Below are positions 48,729 through 58,941 of a DNA stretch of 64,000 nt, in pieces. The position numbers were made by a program, and so were the translations under genes. Positions within the stretch are counted from its first letter, which is position 1. Each line of letters opens with the position of its first letter. The notes beneath the pieces were generated by a model. That model had not been told where the DNA came from and made no database searches. It saw only the letters and a program-made list of their open reading frames with translations. Origin of the DNA: Barthelona sp. PCE (Eukaryota; Metamonada: BaSk clade). The DNA is taken from assembly GCA_040285745.1 (NCBI GenBank), contig JAUFOR010000004.1, positions 1,240,001 to 1,304,000 on the forward strand, read 5' to 3'.

Positions 48729-50963
48729 CTAACTATAAAGGGCATCCTCCAAAACAATGACCTCAATCAATTTATCAGCGAATCTACTGATCTCCTCAGG
48801 AGACAACTCCTTCTCCAATACAGCATGGTATTGTGCATCTCTTCCTTCCTGTTCTGCGTGATAGACCTCATCTCTGAGTTGGAGATAGACTAGTTCAAAG
48901 TCAGGCATGGAATCTTCTAACTCAGTACGACGTTTTGCTAGTCTTGACATCAAGGCGTTCTCAGGTCTGTGCTTGACGAACTGCTGTCCAGCAACAGTGA
49001 ATGCGCTGAACCCACTCTTCTTAACAACAAATTCGTCATCATCATCTTTTGATGATGTATGATTGGGTAACTGAACCAATTGGCTGATCTGGGATTGTCC
49101 GAAAGGTGTGCTCACCCTATCATTGTCGAGGGGCGCGCCGCTTGTGCTCTCAGGGGAGGTCTCGTTGTCAAGGAATTGTTTATATATGTTCATATATTCA
49201 TCATCCTCCTGCTCTGCTTCTTCTTCCTCCAGCTGCTCGATAACAAGCATGCTCTCCTTCAACTCCTCCTCTAGTTCGCGCTCCTCGTCTTCAAGCGCCT
49301 CGTCGAGCGCCTTGAATTTGTTGAACGAATCTGAATCAAGAGAGGCACGCATCGTTTCAACTGCAGTTTCCGCGATTATCGAATATTGGCTCAAGTGCTG
49401 CGCCACGATATCAGCGTATTCGACGTGTTGGGCCTGAATCCTCTTATTTGTTGTCTCGGAAGCGCCCTGTAACTGCATTGAAATATCAACTTCCTTTTGC
49501 TTCTTCGGTGTAACAAATCCACGCGGTGACCCCACAGGGGACATCTCTGTCTCGCTGGGAAGGGAGACCGCGTCAAGTGGGGGCAGCTGCGACACCTCTT
49601 CGATTGCCTTCTGTGTTACAATCAAAGCATGTGCAGGTGATACGGGTACTGGTGCAGGCTGCTGTTGATTTGAAATCGGGACGACAACCAGGTTATCCTT
49701 GCCCAGTGGCGTCTTCAGCGCATCCTCGTCATAAACCCGCTCCTCTACAGACATTGAATGTGCGTGAGGAAACAACTTCTGTTGGTTCTCAATCCTCCTC
49801 TTCTCGGCAGATGCCTCCCTTTTTAACTGTTTGCGATGCAGCCTGTGCCTCTTGTCGCGCTCTTCCTTCTCCTTCTCGTTCTTTCTCCTGCGTACCTTTT
49901 GCAATTTCGTCTCATAAGTGTTGGCCGTCTGCGGTCGAAGGTTCTCCTGTCGCTCCTGCTTGATCTCCTGCAGGTCCTTTTCTAGGCGCATTTTCTCTCT
50001 GAGCGCCTGTCTTAACTGGTCTCTTCTATTGCTCTTCCGCCTCCTATTACTTGGGCGTGCGATATTTCTAATGCCACGTGGCTCGCTGCTGCTGCCAGGG
50101 CGTTTGGGAGGCGGGTTGATGTGCTTCCGCCTGATCTCAATCGACTGGGTGACCACATCACGCATTCTTTTTGCGATCAATGGGAGTTGCAACAGGTCAT
50201 CTATCAACGGTCGTTCAGCGGGATCGCTTCTGAGCATGGAGTCAACCATATTCCGCAACGCCTCGCTGTACCTCATCGGTAACGGGGGGTACTTACCCTT
50301 CATGATCTTGACGATCAAACCATTCATTGATCTTGCATCAAACGCATGACGAAGTGTTGTCATCTCATATAACACACACCCCAGAGCCCAAACATCACTC
50401 TTGAGACCGTATGCTATGCCCTGCACCAGCTCAGGACTCATATAATAAGGTGTACCCACTATTGATCTGGCAAGCTCCGTAGTACCAGTCAAGACTTTAG
50501 CGATACCGAAATCACCAAGCTTGACTTTGCCACCACGGCTCATGAATATATTCTGGGACTTTAGATCTCTGTGCAGTATATGTTTTGAGTGACAATAATT
50601 AAGTGCAAGACAAAGTTGTGTGAACCAATCCAAAATCTGTGATTCAGAGATATACTCCTTCTTATCCTTACGTTTCTTGATGTAGGCATGGAGATCACCA
50701 CAGTCACAGAATTCCATTATGATACAAAGATGTTGATTAAAAATAAAACTTTCTCGTAATTCTACAATACCCGGATGCTTTAAATCGCGAAGTAGGTCGG
50801 CCTCGACCCGCGATTTCTCGATTTCACCCTCTGACATATAGCTCAAATCAATCATTTTCAGTACAAATGACTCACCCAAAGGGTCTTGAACAAGATAGCA
50901 ATCTCCAAAACTTCCTTTACCGATAATTCGGTCGAAAACGTACCCTGGTGGGATCTGTTGCAT
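48729..50963 (-). CDS. NEK: NEK (NIMA-related) protein kinase with coiled-coil tail
   Basis: 744 residues. Kinase domain ~8-265: GKGSFGDCYLV (glycine loop), FVLKMI (strand 3 Lys), EFCDCGDLHAYIKKR (NEK hinge E-x-x-x-x-G-D-L), ILHRDLKSQNIFM, LGDFGIAKVL and SIVGTPYYMSPELV. The K-S-Q-N-I-F and GTPYYMSPE forms place it with NEK1/NEK5-type kinases. The tail is basic and helical at ~300-410 (RKNEKEKEERDKRHRLHR), then acidic and coiled-coil to ~620, ending in a globular bit. NEKs regulate flagellar length and mitotic microtubules; with other flagellar genes here, a flagellar role is reasonable but inferred. Divergent from the gene at 51023 by 59 bases. Confidence 0.92.
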   Translation of the reverse strand: MQQIPPGYVFDRIIGKGSFGDCYLVQDPLGESFVLKMIDLSYMSEGEIEKSRVEADLLRDLKHPGIVELRESFIFNQHLCIIMEFCDCGDLHAYIKKRKDKKEYISESQILDWFTQLCLALNYCHSKHILHRDLKSQNIFMSRGGKVKLGDFGIAKVLTGTTELARSIVGTPYYMSPELVQGIAYGLKSDVWALGCVLYEMTTLRHAFDARSMNGLIVKIMKGKYPPLPMRYSEALRNMVDSMLRSDPAERPLIDDLLQLPLIAKRMRDVVTQSIEIRRKHINPPPKRPGSSSEPRGIRNIARPSNRRRKSNRRDQLRQALREKMRLEKDLQEIKQERQENLRPQTANTYETKLQKVRRRKNEKEKEERDKRHRLHRKQLKREASAEKRRIENQQKLFPHAHSMSVEERVYDEDALKTPLGKDNLVVVPISNQQQPAPVPVSPAHALIVTQKAIEEVSQLPPLDAVSLPSETEMSPVGSPRGFVTPKKQKEVDISMQLQGASETTNKRIQAQHVEYADIVAQHLSQYSIIAETAVETMRASLDSDSFNKFKALDEALEDEERELEEELKESMLVIEQLEEEEAEQEDDEYMNIYKQFLDNETSPESTSGAPLDNDRVSTPFGQSQISQLVQLPNHTSSKDDDDEFVVKKSGFSAFTVAGQQFVKHRPENALMSRLAKRRTELEDSMPDFELVYLQLRDEVYHAEQEGRDAQYHAVLEKELSPEEISRFADKLIEVIVLEDALYS

Positions 50964-51022
50964 CTGACAGATCGGGAAATGGGTGTAATAAAAAGTAACG
51001 TGTATTTCACTTTTTTACTTAT

Positions 51023-51673
51023 ATGAGCGGGTTGGTCACCACCGTGTCTGGGCTAAGGGATGCGCTATTTGATGAAAACGGGCAGATATCTAGGGATCAG
51101 CTTGTGCATGATTTCATAATCTTAGCTAGTGACTTTTTCGGAGATTCAGTCAGCGAGGGCCACATATCATACATATCAGCTCTGCTAAATATGCCTTATG
51201 CGGTTGAAAAACAGCAGAATGTTTTGTTTTTTTTAGAATTCTTTCGTTTTATTATTACACCACGTATTCCTTTACAAATCAACTTTACCAACCAACAAGC
51301 ACAGCGCGGCAGACCATCAATGAACTTAAAGATGGAATTCTCCCGGTTACGTTGTTCAGCAATCGAATGTTTCTCATTATTGCATTCTGTAACAAAAAAA
51401 TCTAATGCATTAAAGCATATTTTGAAGAGAGACGAGGTTCCAGGCTTCAGGGGAGGTACTTTACCCCGTGATATAACACAGTTGTATTCTACTATTAAAC
51501 ATAAGCGTGTTGGGAATGTTTTAAGGTATCGAGATTTGGTTAACTTTGAAAAGCAGGCGTTTAAGCATAGCGCAGCGATTGAGCGCGGAAAGGAACTGTT
51601 GGATAGTGCGTCAACAGGGAAGTTGAATGCTGTGAAGCGTCGATTATATCTTGTCATCAGTCAGCTGAGTTAG
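51023..51673 (+). CDS. Unknown 216-residue protein
   Basis: Mostly helical with an amphipathic start (LVTTVSGLRDALFDENGQIS), an aromatic-rich segment (VLFFLEFFRFIITPRI), then a basic half (LKHILKRDEVPGFRGG, HKRVGNVLRYRDLVNFEK). No signal peptide; the aromatic segment is too broken by charge to be a clear membrane helix. I do not recognise a family. Confidence 0.75.
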   Translation: MSGLVTTVSGLRDALFDENGQISRDQLVHDFIILASDFFGDSVSEGHISYISALLNMPYAVEKQQNVLFFLEFFRFIITPRIPLQINFTNQQAQRGRPSMNLKMEFSRLRCSAIECFSLLHSVTKKSNALKHILKRDEVPGFRGGTLPRDITQLYSTIKHKRVGNVLRYRDLVNFEKQAFKHSAAIERGKELLDSASTGKLNAVKRRLYLVISQLS

Positions 51674-51980
51674 GTGTGTTATTTTAACATGTATTTGGAC
51701 GGGTACCGAGCCACAAGAAGTCGTCTGTACATCTGCATATTGCAATATATTGTTTTGTATTTGTGAAAGTAAAAATTGTGTTTCTTTTTGGCTTTGAAGC
51801 ATTTTACATGCAGTTGCAACGCTAAATTGTGCACGGGAGCAACATTGATGAGTACAAATGATGAAATCAAAAGTCAACAGCTTGATTTTTGAATTCATAA
51901 CCTTTTTTGTCGTTTGATCATTCATTCTTTCACATTTTTACGTTTGTGTACCACTGTATTAACCGAATCACATCATAAGA
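51674..51980. other. Intergenic region, no gene seen
   Basis: About 305 AT-rich bases between two same-strand genes; short frames on the reverse strand are not supported. Confidence 0.45.
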
Positions 51981-54590
51981 ATGCCGAACGACGTTAACAC
52001 TATACTTTCGCGTGAAGAAGACTTGACTATCAGGGCGGAAGCGCTTAAATTCCACGAAAAAACAAGACAGCTGCTCGAGGAGGAGGCCAAGAAGGTCAGA
52101 CATGAAGAAGCCGAGCGTTTAGCACAAGAACTTTCAGAAGCCAACCGCTATCAGGTACAAGCTCTTAGATTCGAAGAGCGCGTCATCGCAGAGGAGGAGC
52201 GTGCGAAGCTTGAGCAGCAACAGGCCCAATTCCTGCAAGCCGAGAATGAGCGCGCTGCAGCACTCCGTAAAGACTTTTTAAACACACAGGAGAAGTATTT
52301 GCGCATGGAAGCCGAGAACGAGCTCTCAAAGTCTCGTCAGAAGCTTGCTGAAGAGCTCAGTCAGATGAAGAAGCAGAAAGAGCTCGAAGAGGTTCATGCC
52401 GATGAGACTATGGAGTACGTTGAAGATGAGCACATTGAGCCCGAACCAATGGAGGAGGCCCGCGAGACGTTCCTGCCCAAGCGCCGCAAGGGAAAGAAGC
52501 GTCTTTCACCCCGCAAAAACAAGAAAGCTAAAGTTTTGCTTTTGATGACTGTTGATGTAGGCGATGGCCGTTCTGACGTAATCACGGTATGCGAGAACGA
52601 TAGTTACCATGATCTGGCGTCCGACTTTGTCCGTAAGCATGGACTGAATGGAGCCATTGTAGAGCCTCTTGCTCAGAAAATTGCTGAAAACGTAGGTGTA
52701 TTACAGCCTGAACAGCCAACAACCCCGAACTTCACCAGGAAGCGCGAGGAGAAGGTTCAACGCCCAAAATCCCATTTGACACCCAGAGAACGTGATGAAT
52801 TTTTCCATCATCTCAGCCAAGTACAACCACGTAGAATGACGGAGCGTAAGAAGAAGCGCGCAAAGGAGCTTAAGAAGGAGGAGAGCCTGGCAGTCACCGG
52901 ATCACCGTCTGTCCTAGAGTTCTCATCAGTCCTCGCAAACGTCCGTCATAAGAAGAAGAAGCATACTGGTTCAGTGTTTGATCGTCTTTATTCGGAGGCG
53001 GTTGAGGTCCGCGAGAAGAAGAGAGAGGTTGCTGAGCAGGAAAAGGAGAAGATCAGGCAGCAGAGCATGCGTAATAGCTCTGTCAAGCACACTAATTCTG
53101 TATCTCAAAAAATTGTCAATAAGAAAAGAAAGAAGATTGAGCAAAAGATCGCCTCCGTCGTTGAGAAGCCTGTCAAGACTGTTGCCGACCGTCTTTACTA
53201 CGAGAGCCTCCTCCGTAAGAAGGATCTCGAGGAGAAGCAACGCAAGCTCAAGGAAGAGCGTCGTAAGTCAGAAATGACAGGATGCACGTTCAGACCTAAG
53301 GTCTCCAAGAAGGCGAAGGAGCTTGAGCGCGAGGGTGAGGAGCTATGGCAGCGAATCATCGACCCCTATGGTCACCAGCGTGATCACATCCTGAAAGCAA
53401 CCAGGGAAGATAAAATCAACAAGGCCATCGCCAAGCTTCCTTTCAAGCCCAAGCTCTCGAAGCGCAGTGAGCGTCTCGCTAGTAAGGTGCTCGGTGATGC
53501 TATCATGGATCCCGTGATGCACGCCAAGGCTCTGTACAGTGACGCCAAGCGTCGTGAGCAGCGCGCCAGAGACATGGAGTACTACTACGAGGAGGACTGC
53601 ACGTTTGCGCCGGAGGTGAATGTGAACTCTCCTGTTTCAAAGGAGGAACGCGAGAAGATCATTGACCGACTGCTTAACTCAAAGAGATATACAGATGAAC
53701 AACTGGTATCATTGCGTTCTCAGTTAGAGTCTAACGTGGATCCCAAGACGGGTCAAGAGCTCTTTACTCCAATGACAGGTCGAGGCCCAGCATTTGAGAG
53801 AAACACTGCTAACCTTGACATTGGTGAGTTCCTGTATGAGTCCCGTCATGAGTTCGATGACGTCAAGCGCCTTGCATACGAGGCTGAGATGGAGGAGATC
53901 CGTCGCAAGGCTGACGGTAAGAAGACAAATGATATTAGTGATAAGCTTGTTCTATCTCGTCGTGCTAACTGCCTTTACCACTTGTACAGTTACATCAACC
54001 AGGGCAACGAGTATAACGCTATGCCAACAGATTATGATATGTTGCACACCGAAGGACTCTCCTCGGATATTTGCTCAGAAGTACGTATGGTACTTGATCA
54101 TGTCCAGAACCAAGAGAAAATATCACCTAACGACTTTGTTGATCTTGTTTTTGGAATTTTCGATGCTGAACGCACTTATGTTTTTCATATTTTTTCATTC
54201 AAAACCCCTTCTCTTCGAACAGCCTCAGAAGTTGCTGTTGAGGACTTCCCCTTCTCTCCTGCCGTGGACCACACAGTTCCAGAGGCGTTAAAGGAGTCAG
54301 TTCAAGAAGCTTTGGCTAACCGTGAAGAGGCTATCGCTAAACACGGTGGTGTTCATTCTAAGTTGTATTCAGACGCAAAGAAGCGTAAGGAAGACATGAA
54401 GCGCCGTATTGATGATATCATTCAATCTGAGAAGGAGACATATAAGTTCTCTCCTCAGACTAGCCCTTACAAGGGTGATGGTTTGGGTAATCGAGTGGAA
54501 TCGAATGTTTTTGCTCGTTTGACCGCAGACATCAATAAGAACCGCAAGGAGGAGGAAGAATTTGAAGAAGTTAACACGCCATCGCAGTAA
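51981..54590 (+). CDS. Protist flagellar/cytoskeletal-type coiled-coil protein with FxP modules
   Basis: 869 residues, highly charged. Residues 1-155 are a long coiled coil (EEDLTIRAEALKFHEKTRQL onward). A basic linker leads to a compact ubiquitin-like-looking unit at ~185-240 (LLLMTVDVGDGRSDVITV, DLASDFVRKHGLNGAIVEPL). After ~330 come repeated modules of the form RLY-x-E/D-A followed by a charged helix and a CTF-x-P-x-V turn: VFDRLYSEAVEVRE, VADRLYYESLLRKK ... GCTFRPKVSKKA, HAKALYSDAKRREQ ... DCTFAPEVN, VHSKLYSDAKKRKE. This combination is common in flagellar, basal-body and cytoskeletal proteins of protists, as I recall them. A helical segment near 660-720 resembles an EF-hand-like pair without calcium ligands. 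Confidence 0.75.
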   Translation: MPNDVNTILSREEDLTIRAEALKFHEKTRQLLEEEAKKVRHEEAERLAQELSEANRYQVQALRFEERVIAEEERAKLEQQQAQFLQAENERAAALRKDFLNTQEKYLRMEAENELSKSRQKLAEELSQMKKQKELEEVHADETMEYVEDEHIEPEPMEEARETFLPKRRKGKKRLSPRKNKKAKVLLLMTVDVGDGRSDVITVCENDSYHDLASDFVRKHGLNGAIVEPLAQKIAENVGVLQPEQPTTPNFTRKREEKVQRPKSHLTPRERDEFFHHLSQVQPRRMTERKKKRAKELKKEESLAVTGSPSVLEFSSVLANVRHKKKKHTGSVFDRLYSEAVEVREKKREVAEQEKEKIRQQSMRNSSVKHTNSVSQKIVNKKRKKIEQKIASVVEKPVKTVADRLYYESLLRKKDLEEKQRKLKEERRKSEMTGCTFRPKVSKKAKELEREGEELWQRIIDPYGHQRDHILKATREDKINKAIAKLPFKPKLSKRSERLASKVLGDAIMDPVMHAKALYSDAKRREQRARDMEYYYEEDCTFAPEVNVNSPVSKEEREKIIDRLLNSKRYTDEQLVSLRSQLESNVDPKTGQELFTPMTGRGPAFERNTANLDIGEFLYESRHEFDDVKRLAYEAEMEEIRRKADGKKTNDISDKLVLSRRANCLYHLYSYINQGNEYNAMPTDYDMLHTEGLSSDICSEVRMVLDHVQNQEKISPNDFVDLVFGIFDAERTYVFHIFSFKTPSLRTASEVAVEDFPFSPAVDHTVPEALKESVQEALANREEAIAKHGGVHSKLYSDAKKRKEDMKRRIDDIIQSEKETYKFSPQTSPYKGDGLGNRVESNVFARLTADINKNRKEEEEFEEVNTPSQ

Positions 54591-54741
54591 ATTCACATTT
54601 TTTTGCATTTCATTCTTTGTCGTCCGCATAGAGGGAGTTATCATTGAGACTCGCCAATATTACAGTCAGCGGTCATGCGCATTCTTCTTTGTTACTGTTT
54701 TGGCATAAATCACTCACTTAATCTTTATTTATTGATATATA

Positions 54742-56628
54742 ATGGTGAGGGCATTTAAAAACGAAGATGAGCTCGCTTATGTGACGCGTTTTAACAGAGA
54801 AACGGAAGAGAAAGAGGATTTCGTTATATCTGCAGAACCTTACACCGGTGTATCTTGGACATCTAAGGATGAGCGAGTGTTGGCCACGGTGCACACTAGT
54901 CACATCCGCGTGTTCAGTATTCCGTCATTGGAGGAAATTTACGCCGTACCTACCAATTCAATGGTTAAGTATGGTTGTTTGAGTTTTGACGGACAATTTC
55001 TGGCATTCAGGGTCGGTGATGACTACCATGTACATTGCATAAGCTCACAAAGTTTAATCTCGAATGTTACTTTTACAAAAGGAAGCAAATGCTGGGTTAA
55101 TTCTGAGGCTCTCTTTATTAAGGAAGCAGAAGCTGAATTAATACACAAGTTTGCTCACGGCGAGATCGAAGCTATATTGACAATTGAAGGTGAAATTGCA
55201 GCGGAGCAGGATAATGGTGAAATATTCTTTTTGAGGGATGTAACTGTTGATTCTAAAAGATATTTCAGACTTATAGATGCTAATAATGAGGTAAAACAGG
55301 ATTTTGAAAAAAGAGTAAGTTTTGCAAAAAGAATCATTTCATGTGACATATCTTCAAAATACGTTGTAATTGGAGATGATCATTTATATTTGTATGATCG
55401 ACGAAACCGCGCAACCATTAAACGTTCAAGAGAAAGGAGAGTTCAATCGGTGTACATTTCACCGGACGAAAAGCACTTCATTTTGAAATCGACATGTAGA
55501 ACATCAAATGTTTACGATATTGCAGGCAAGAACGTTACTAATGTGCCTTCAATGTGCACAGGCCCTTCTGTAACGTATAGCGTTTTTAAGGATTTGATAG
55601 TGTGCAAAACGCCATTAGGTTCCCTTTTATGTTATTGTGGATCAATAATTCCATGCGATTCCATCTTACATGTTGAGCCCTATAAATGCGGTTATCTGGT
55701 GTTCTTTTCATCGAAAGTGGCTTTCTTAGATGAATTTACTTGGGTTTTTGAAGATTATGAGCTAAACAACGCAACCATTGTGAGAGTTACAGAGGACCGC
55801 GTTGAACCCGGTGAGCAGGAAGATGAACACCGGGTGTTCAATGTTGAGTTGGATGATGGCACGTTTATGTATGTGGGGTTAAAATCAAAAGACTTAATGT
55901 TACAGGGGATACAGTGCAGCAAGGACAGGAACTGTATCAATTTTGATGATGAAATTGAAATTCGCATTGCAGACTTGAAAAAGAGAGAAGAGTTGAGATT
56001 AGAGACCGATGAGAATGCGTTGGAGATATCTATGAAAATGAAAAACTTATTAATGAGTATATCAATGTTGGAAGAGGAGGATAAGAAGTTGGAAGAGAAG
56101 GATAAGAAGTTGGAAGAGATGGATAAGAAGTTACAGGTTGCATGGGCTGCTCTGGACCATTACGTCCCCGCTTCGGTTAAGGAAGAGTACTCTACATTGT
56201 TAACTAACGCTGACAAATGTGCTTCCGCATTGCATGAACTTGATGTATCACCGGAGTCTTTCTTTAATTTTTCATTAACCCCGGAAGAAATAACCATAAA
56301 GCAGAGCATATGCGAGCTGGAGAAGGCTATGGGATTTGTTAAGAAAATTGATGGTATTGTTCAGGAATTTGAGTTAAGCGATACCTTGAGCTCAACTTTT
56401 GCCACACGTTTCTCTGATATGGCTGAACAGCATCTCGCTTTTAAAGTGTTATATGAGCAAGAATATGCTGGGAAACTGGAGGAACTGCAGAAGTTGGATG
56501 TTTACTTTGATATTTACAGGCAATGCAGAGATTTTGCACAAACTGAGATGTATTCAGCATTTAAAGGCTTTATGGACAAGTTTTCTGAGTTCAATGACAT
56601 CTTTGGTAGGGAAGATGAGTCATCTTAA
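54742..56628 (+). CDS. Dispersed propeller family member D (no kinase)
   Basis: 628 residues, intact, on the opposite strand and 27 kb from the array. The N-terminal propeller is very close to genes A-C (MVRAFKNEDELAYVTRFNRE) and the C-terminal helical region matches gene A (ending FNDIFGREDESS), so D is of the short type. Compared with A it carries about 38 extra residues around 425-465 with heptads of the form DKKLEEK, encoded by three tandem 21-base units. At one position it shares the TFTKGS variant with copy C rather than the TFEDGS of A and B. The 5' flank is unrelated to the array flank, so the gene moved or was copied without it. Function unknown. Confidence 0.85.
   Translation: MVRAFKNEDELAYVTRFNRETEEKEDFVISAEPYTGVSWTSKDERVLATVHTSHIRVFSIPSLEEIYAVPTNSMVKYGCLSFDGQFLAFRVGDDYHVHCISSQSLISNVTFTKGSKCWVNSEALFIKEAEAELIHKFAHGEIEAILTIEGEIAAEQDNGEIFFLRDVTVDSKRYFRLIDANNEVKQDFEKRVSFAKRIISCDISSKYVVIGDDHLYLYDRRNRATIKRSRERRVQSVYISPDEKHFILKSTCRTSNVYDIAGKNVTNVPSMCTGPSVTYSVFKDLIVCKTPLGSLLCYCGSIIPCDSILHVEPYKCGYLVFFSSKVAFLDEFTWVFEDYELNNATIVRVTEDRVEPGEQEDEHRVFNVELDDGTFMYVGLKSKDLMLQGIQCSKDRNCINFDDEIEIRIADLKKREELRLETDENALEISMKMKNLLMSISMLEEEDKKLEEKDKKLEEMDKKLQVAWAALDHYVPASVKEEYSTLLTNADKCASALHELDVSPESFFNFSLTPEEITIKQSICELEKAMGFVKKIDGIVQEFELSDTLSSTFATRFSDMAEQHLAFKVLYEQEYAGKLEELQKLDVYFDIYRQCRDFAQTEMYSAFKGFMDKFSEFNDIFGREDESS
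56080..56136 (+). repeat. In-frame 21-base tandem repeat (heptad expansion)
   Basis: Two full and one partial unit starting GATAAGAAGTTGGAAGAGA, encoding DKKLEE(K/M) heptads; absent from gene A, so a recent expansion of a coiled coil. Confidence 0.9.
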
Positions 56629-56702
56629 GCCTTCATTCAATAAAAATGTGATACCATGTGCATCACATATACATTTTACAACAATAGCGCAAACGATCAG
56701 TC

Positions 56703-58688
56703 CTATCTACTAAACACACTGTTAAACGAATCGAAAACAGAGACGCTGCACTGCGTAATGAATTCGCGCATGTCGACTGTTTTTTCTTCAACCTCAAACT
56801 TACTATAGTCATCACTAAATGTAATAATGCGCATAAAAACTTGATGGTTCTTCATGGTTTTTGAGTACCAAACAGCAACACCCTTCTTGGGAGAGACTAG
56901 TATATAATCCTCAAAAGACTCATCGAAACACCCAGACATATCCAGTGAACTAATGACACCAGAGGAATCGATAATAAACATCTTTGAACCAAAAATCAGC
57001 ACACCTTTGTCCACGAAACATGAGGCAACACTCTTGTTGTATACTTCAAACCTGGCAACCACTTTTACGGAACAACTCTCAGTGTCATACTGAACATATG
57101 AGCAATCAAAGGAATAACCCATATCGTTACCATTTTCATAGTCTTCAAACAGTTGGTTGAAGCAGACTTCTTCATAACAGTAGTCGTTTGTTACCATATC
57201 CTTACAACTGTAACAATCAAGCGACTTTTTAACAGTTTTCTTAACGCTACCATTCTGATCCATCGCGAATAAGTTCATCATCCCCATTGAGTCAAACAAC
57301 CAAACTAAGTCACCACAAACCTTGAATTGGTGAATATCATCGTGTGTTTCGAGCACTTTATGACCGTTGATGATAAAGGGGTACGTGTAGTAATCTATAT
57401 TGTAGTACACAGCATGATGACGATCATTAAACGACGTGACGCAATCTTCGACTTCGTCTTCCTGTCTGACATATCTGAATACTTCTACTCCATCAAGGTA
57501 TAAAACATTATTTTCCCCAACCTTTGTGACAACACATGTACGCCATTCTTGTCTTTCAATGTCATAATACTGATATGAATTGTAAAGCTCTGCATTTTCC
57601 TTAGTTTTGGCAAACAATGTTACAGAATTATTGTAAAAGTCAAAAGCAAATGGAAACTCACAAAGACCCTCAGTAAAACATGGATCATATTCGGTGAAAT
57701 GTAAAGTTGATTCAGGTTGTAGCACACAGCAACCGTTCAAGCTTTCGGTGTATACTCTGTAAAACTTAGTACACTGTGCCTCCGAATTGTACTCACTGCA
57801 ATAGACGATTCCGTCAAGCAAAACGAAATTCCACACGTGACAGATTGCATCACCGGCTTTAACAGGTTGATTGGGTTTTTGAACTGGTATTCCATTGATG
57901 ATTGCTAATTCTTTGCACTCCCATTCTTCGTTGTGCTTGTACTCGTATTCACCACCAAAATCTGGCATGACAAAGTCAAGTGGATGTTTTTCATAACTAT
58001 CCTCCGTTTCAGCGCATGTCACCAACATTCCCTCACGAGACTCGAATATGATGCTATTATTACCAGGTGTTGCATTAAAACCGTAAAACCACGAACCTTC
58101 CAACGGTCCATCACTGATAAGATATGGAATTCCTTCCTCGTTGAACGCGAGCTTTTCCATAACAGTTCTACTGTTCCAATGAATAAAGTATGTTATCTCA
58201 TCCTGAGTAACAAAGAAGGGGGCTCTCATCCAAGAGTTGAATGGCATGCAGGCTTCAAATACTTTGGTTCGGTTGTTATCCATATCATAAAAATTAACAT
58301 TAGTGGAATCTACAACCTGAACCCAAAAACGTTGATTAATCATGCTTCCTTCTTTCCATCCTGGCATTTTAAAGAATTCATGGTTCTTCAGAGGTGAAAA
58401 CTGTCCATCCACGTACTCAAACATCTCAATCTTGAACATTTTATCGTCAAGGCTTGAGGTTTGGTAAAAAATGGTTTTCTCCAGTTCTGTTGGGCGAAGA
58501 ATCAGATGACTCTCATCATCTGACTCAGAAGCGGTCACGGGAGGACCATCAATAACACCATTCATACTTTTGTCCACAATGCTGTAGGATGGCTGATGAA
58601 CTTCATCGCTTGTTGCTGAAATAAGAGTATCGTCTCCGAATGGGACGAGCGAGAAGAATTCTGACACTTTGGTAACAGGGCGAGGCAT
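56703..58688 (-). CDS. Unknown propeller-like protein (MPRP start)
   Basis: 661 residues from the ATG at 58688; an upstream in-frame extension exists but the MPR start parallels the gene at 42483. The sequence is a run of short beta strands with Asp/Asn turns and many aromatics (FFSLVPFGDDTLISATSDEV, VNFYDMDNNRTKVFEAC, GMLVTCAETEDSYEKHPLDF), suggesting an irregular propeller. Eight or more Cys residues occur in the C-terminal third. There is no signal peptide or domain I can name. It converges on gene D with 74 bases between the stops. The gene and its MPRV counterpart may form a second lineage-specific family. Confidence 0.78.
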   Translation of the reverse strand: MPRPVTKVSEFFSLVPFGDDTLISATSDEVHQPSYSIVDKSMNGVIDGPPVTASESDDESHLILRPTELEKTIFYQTSSLDDKMFKIEMFEYVDGQFSPLKNHEFFKMPGWKEGSMINQRFWVQVVDSTNVNFYDMDNNRTKVFEACMPFNSWMRAPFFVTQDEITYFIHWNSRTVMEKLAFNEEGIPYLISDGPLEGSWFYGFNATPGNNSIIFESREGMLVTCAETEDSYEKHPLDFVMPDFGGEYEYKHNEEWECKELAIINGIPVQKPNQPVKAGDAICHVWNFVLLDGIVYCSEYNSEAQCTKFYRVYTESLNGCCVLQPESTLHFTEYDPCFTEGLCEFPFAFDFYNNSVTLFAKTKENAELYNSYQYYDIERQEWRTCVVTKVGENNVLYLDGVEVFRYVRQEDEVEDCVTSFNDRHHAVYYNIDYYTYPFIINGHKVLETHDDIHQFKVCGDLVWLFDSMGMMNLFAMDQNGSVKKTVKKSLDCYSCKDMVTNDYCYEEVCFNQLFEDYENGNDMGYSFDCSYVQYDTESCSVKVVARFEVYNKSVASCFVDKGVLIFGSKMFIIDSSGVISSLDMSGCFDESFEDYILVSPKKGVAVWYSKTMKNHQVFMRIITFSDDYSKFEVEEKTVDMREFITQCSVSVFDSFNSVFSR

Positions 58689-58941
58689 TGTTAAGGCTAA
58701 TAAAATTTTAAACAACCAACATATTCTATTCTGAGTTTTAACTGCGAATTAAAGCCTTTTTCGCACAAGAGAACCGGAATCTGTGATTCAAAAAGCTAAT
58801 AGTAGCATCTATTTCTAAGATTTACAATTATTAGGCTCAAGGTCGCAATAGTCTCGTAGTTGATTGCCTCTTCCTTAAACTACTGCTCCCGATTGAACCA
58901 CTCCAAGCTTTGCTTAGAACTGCTGCTGTTTATTAATAAAA

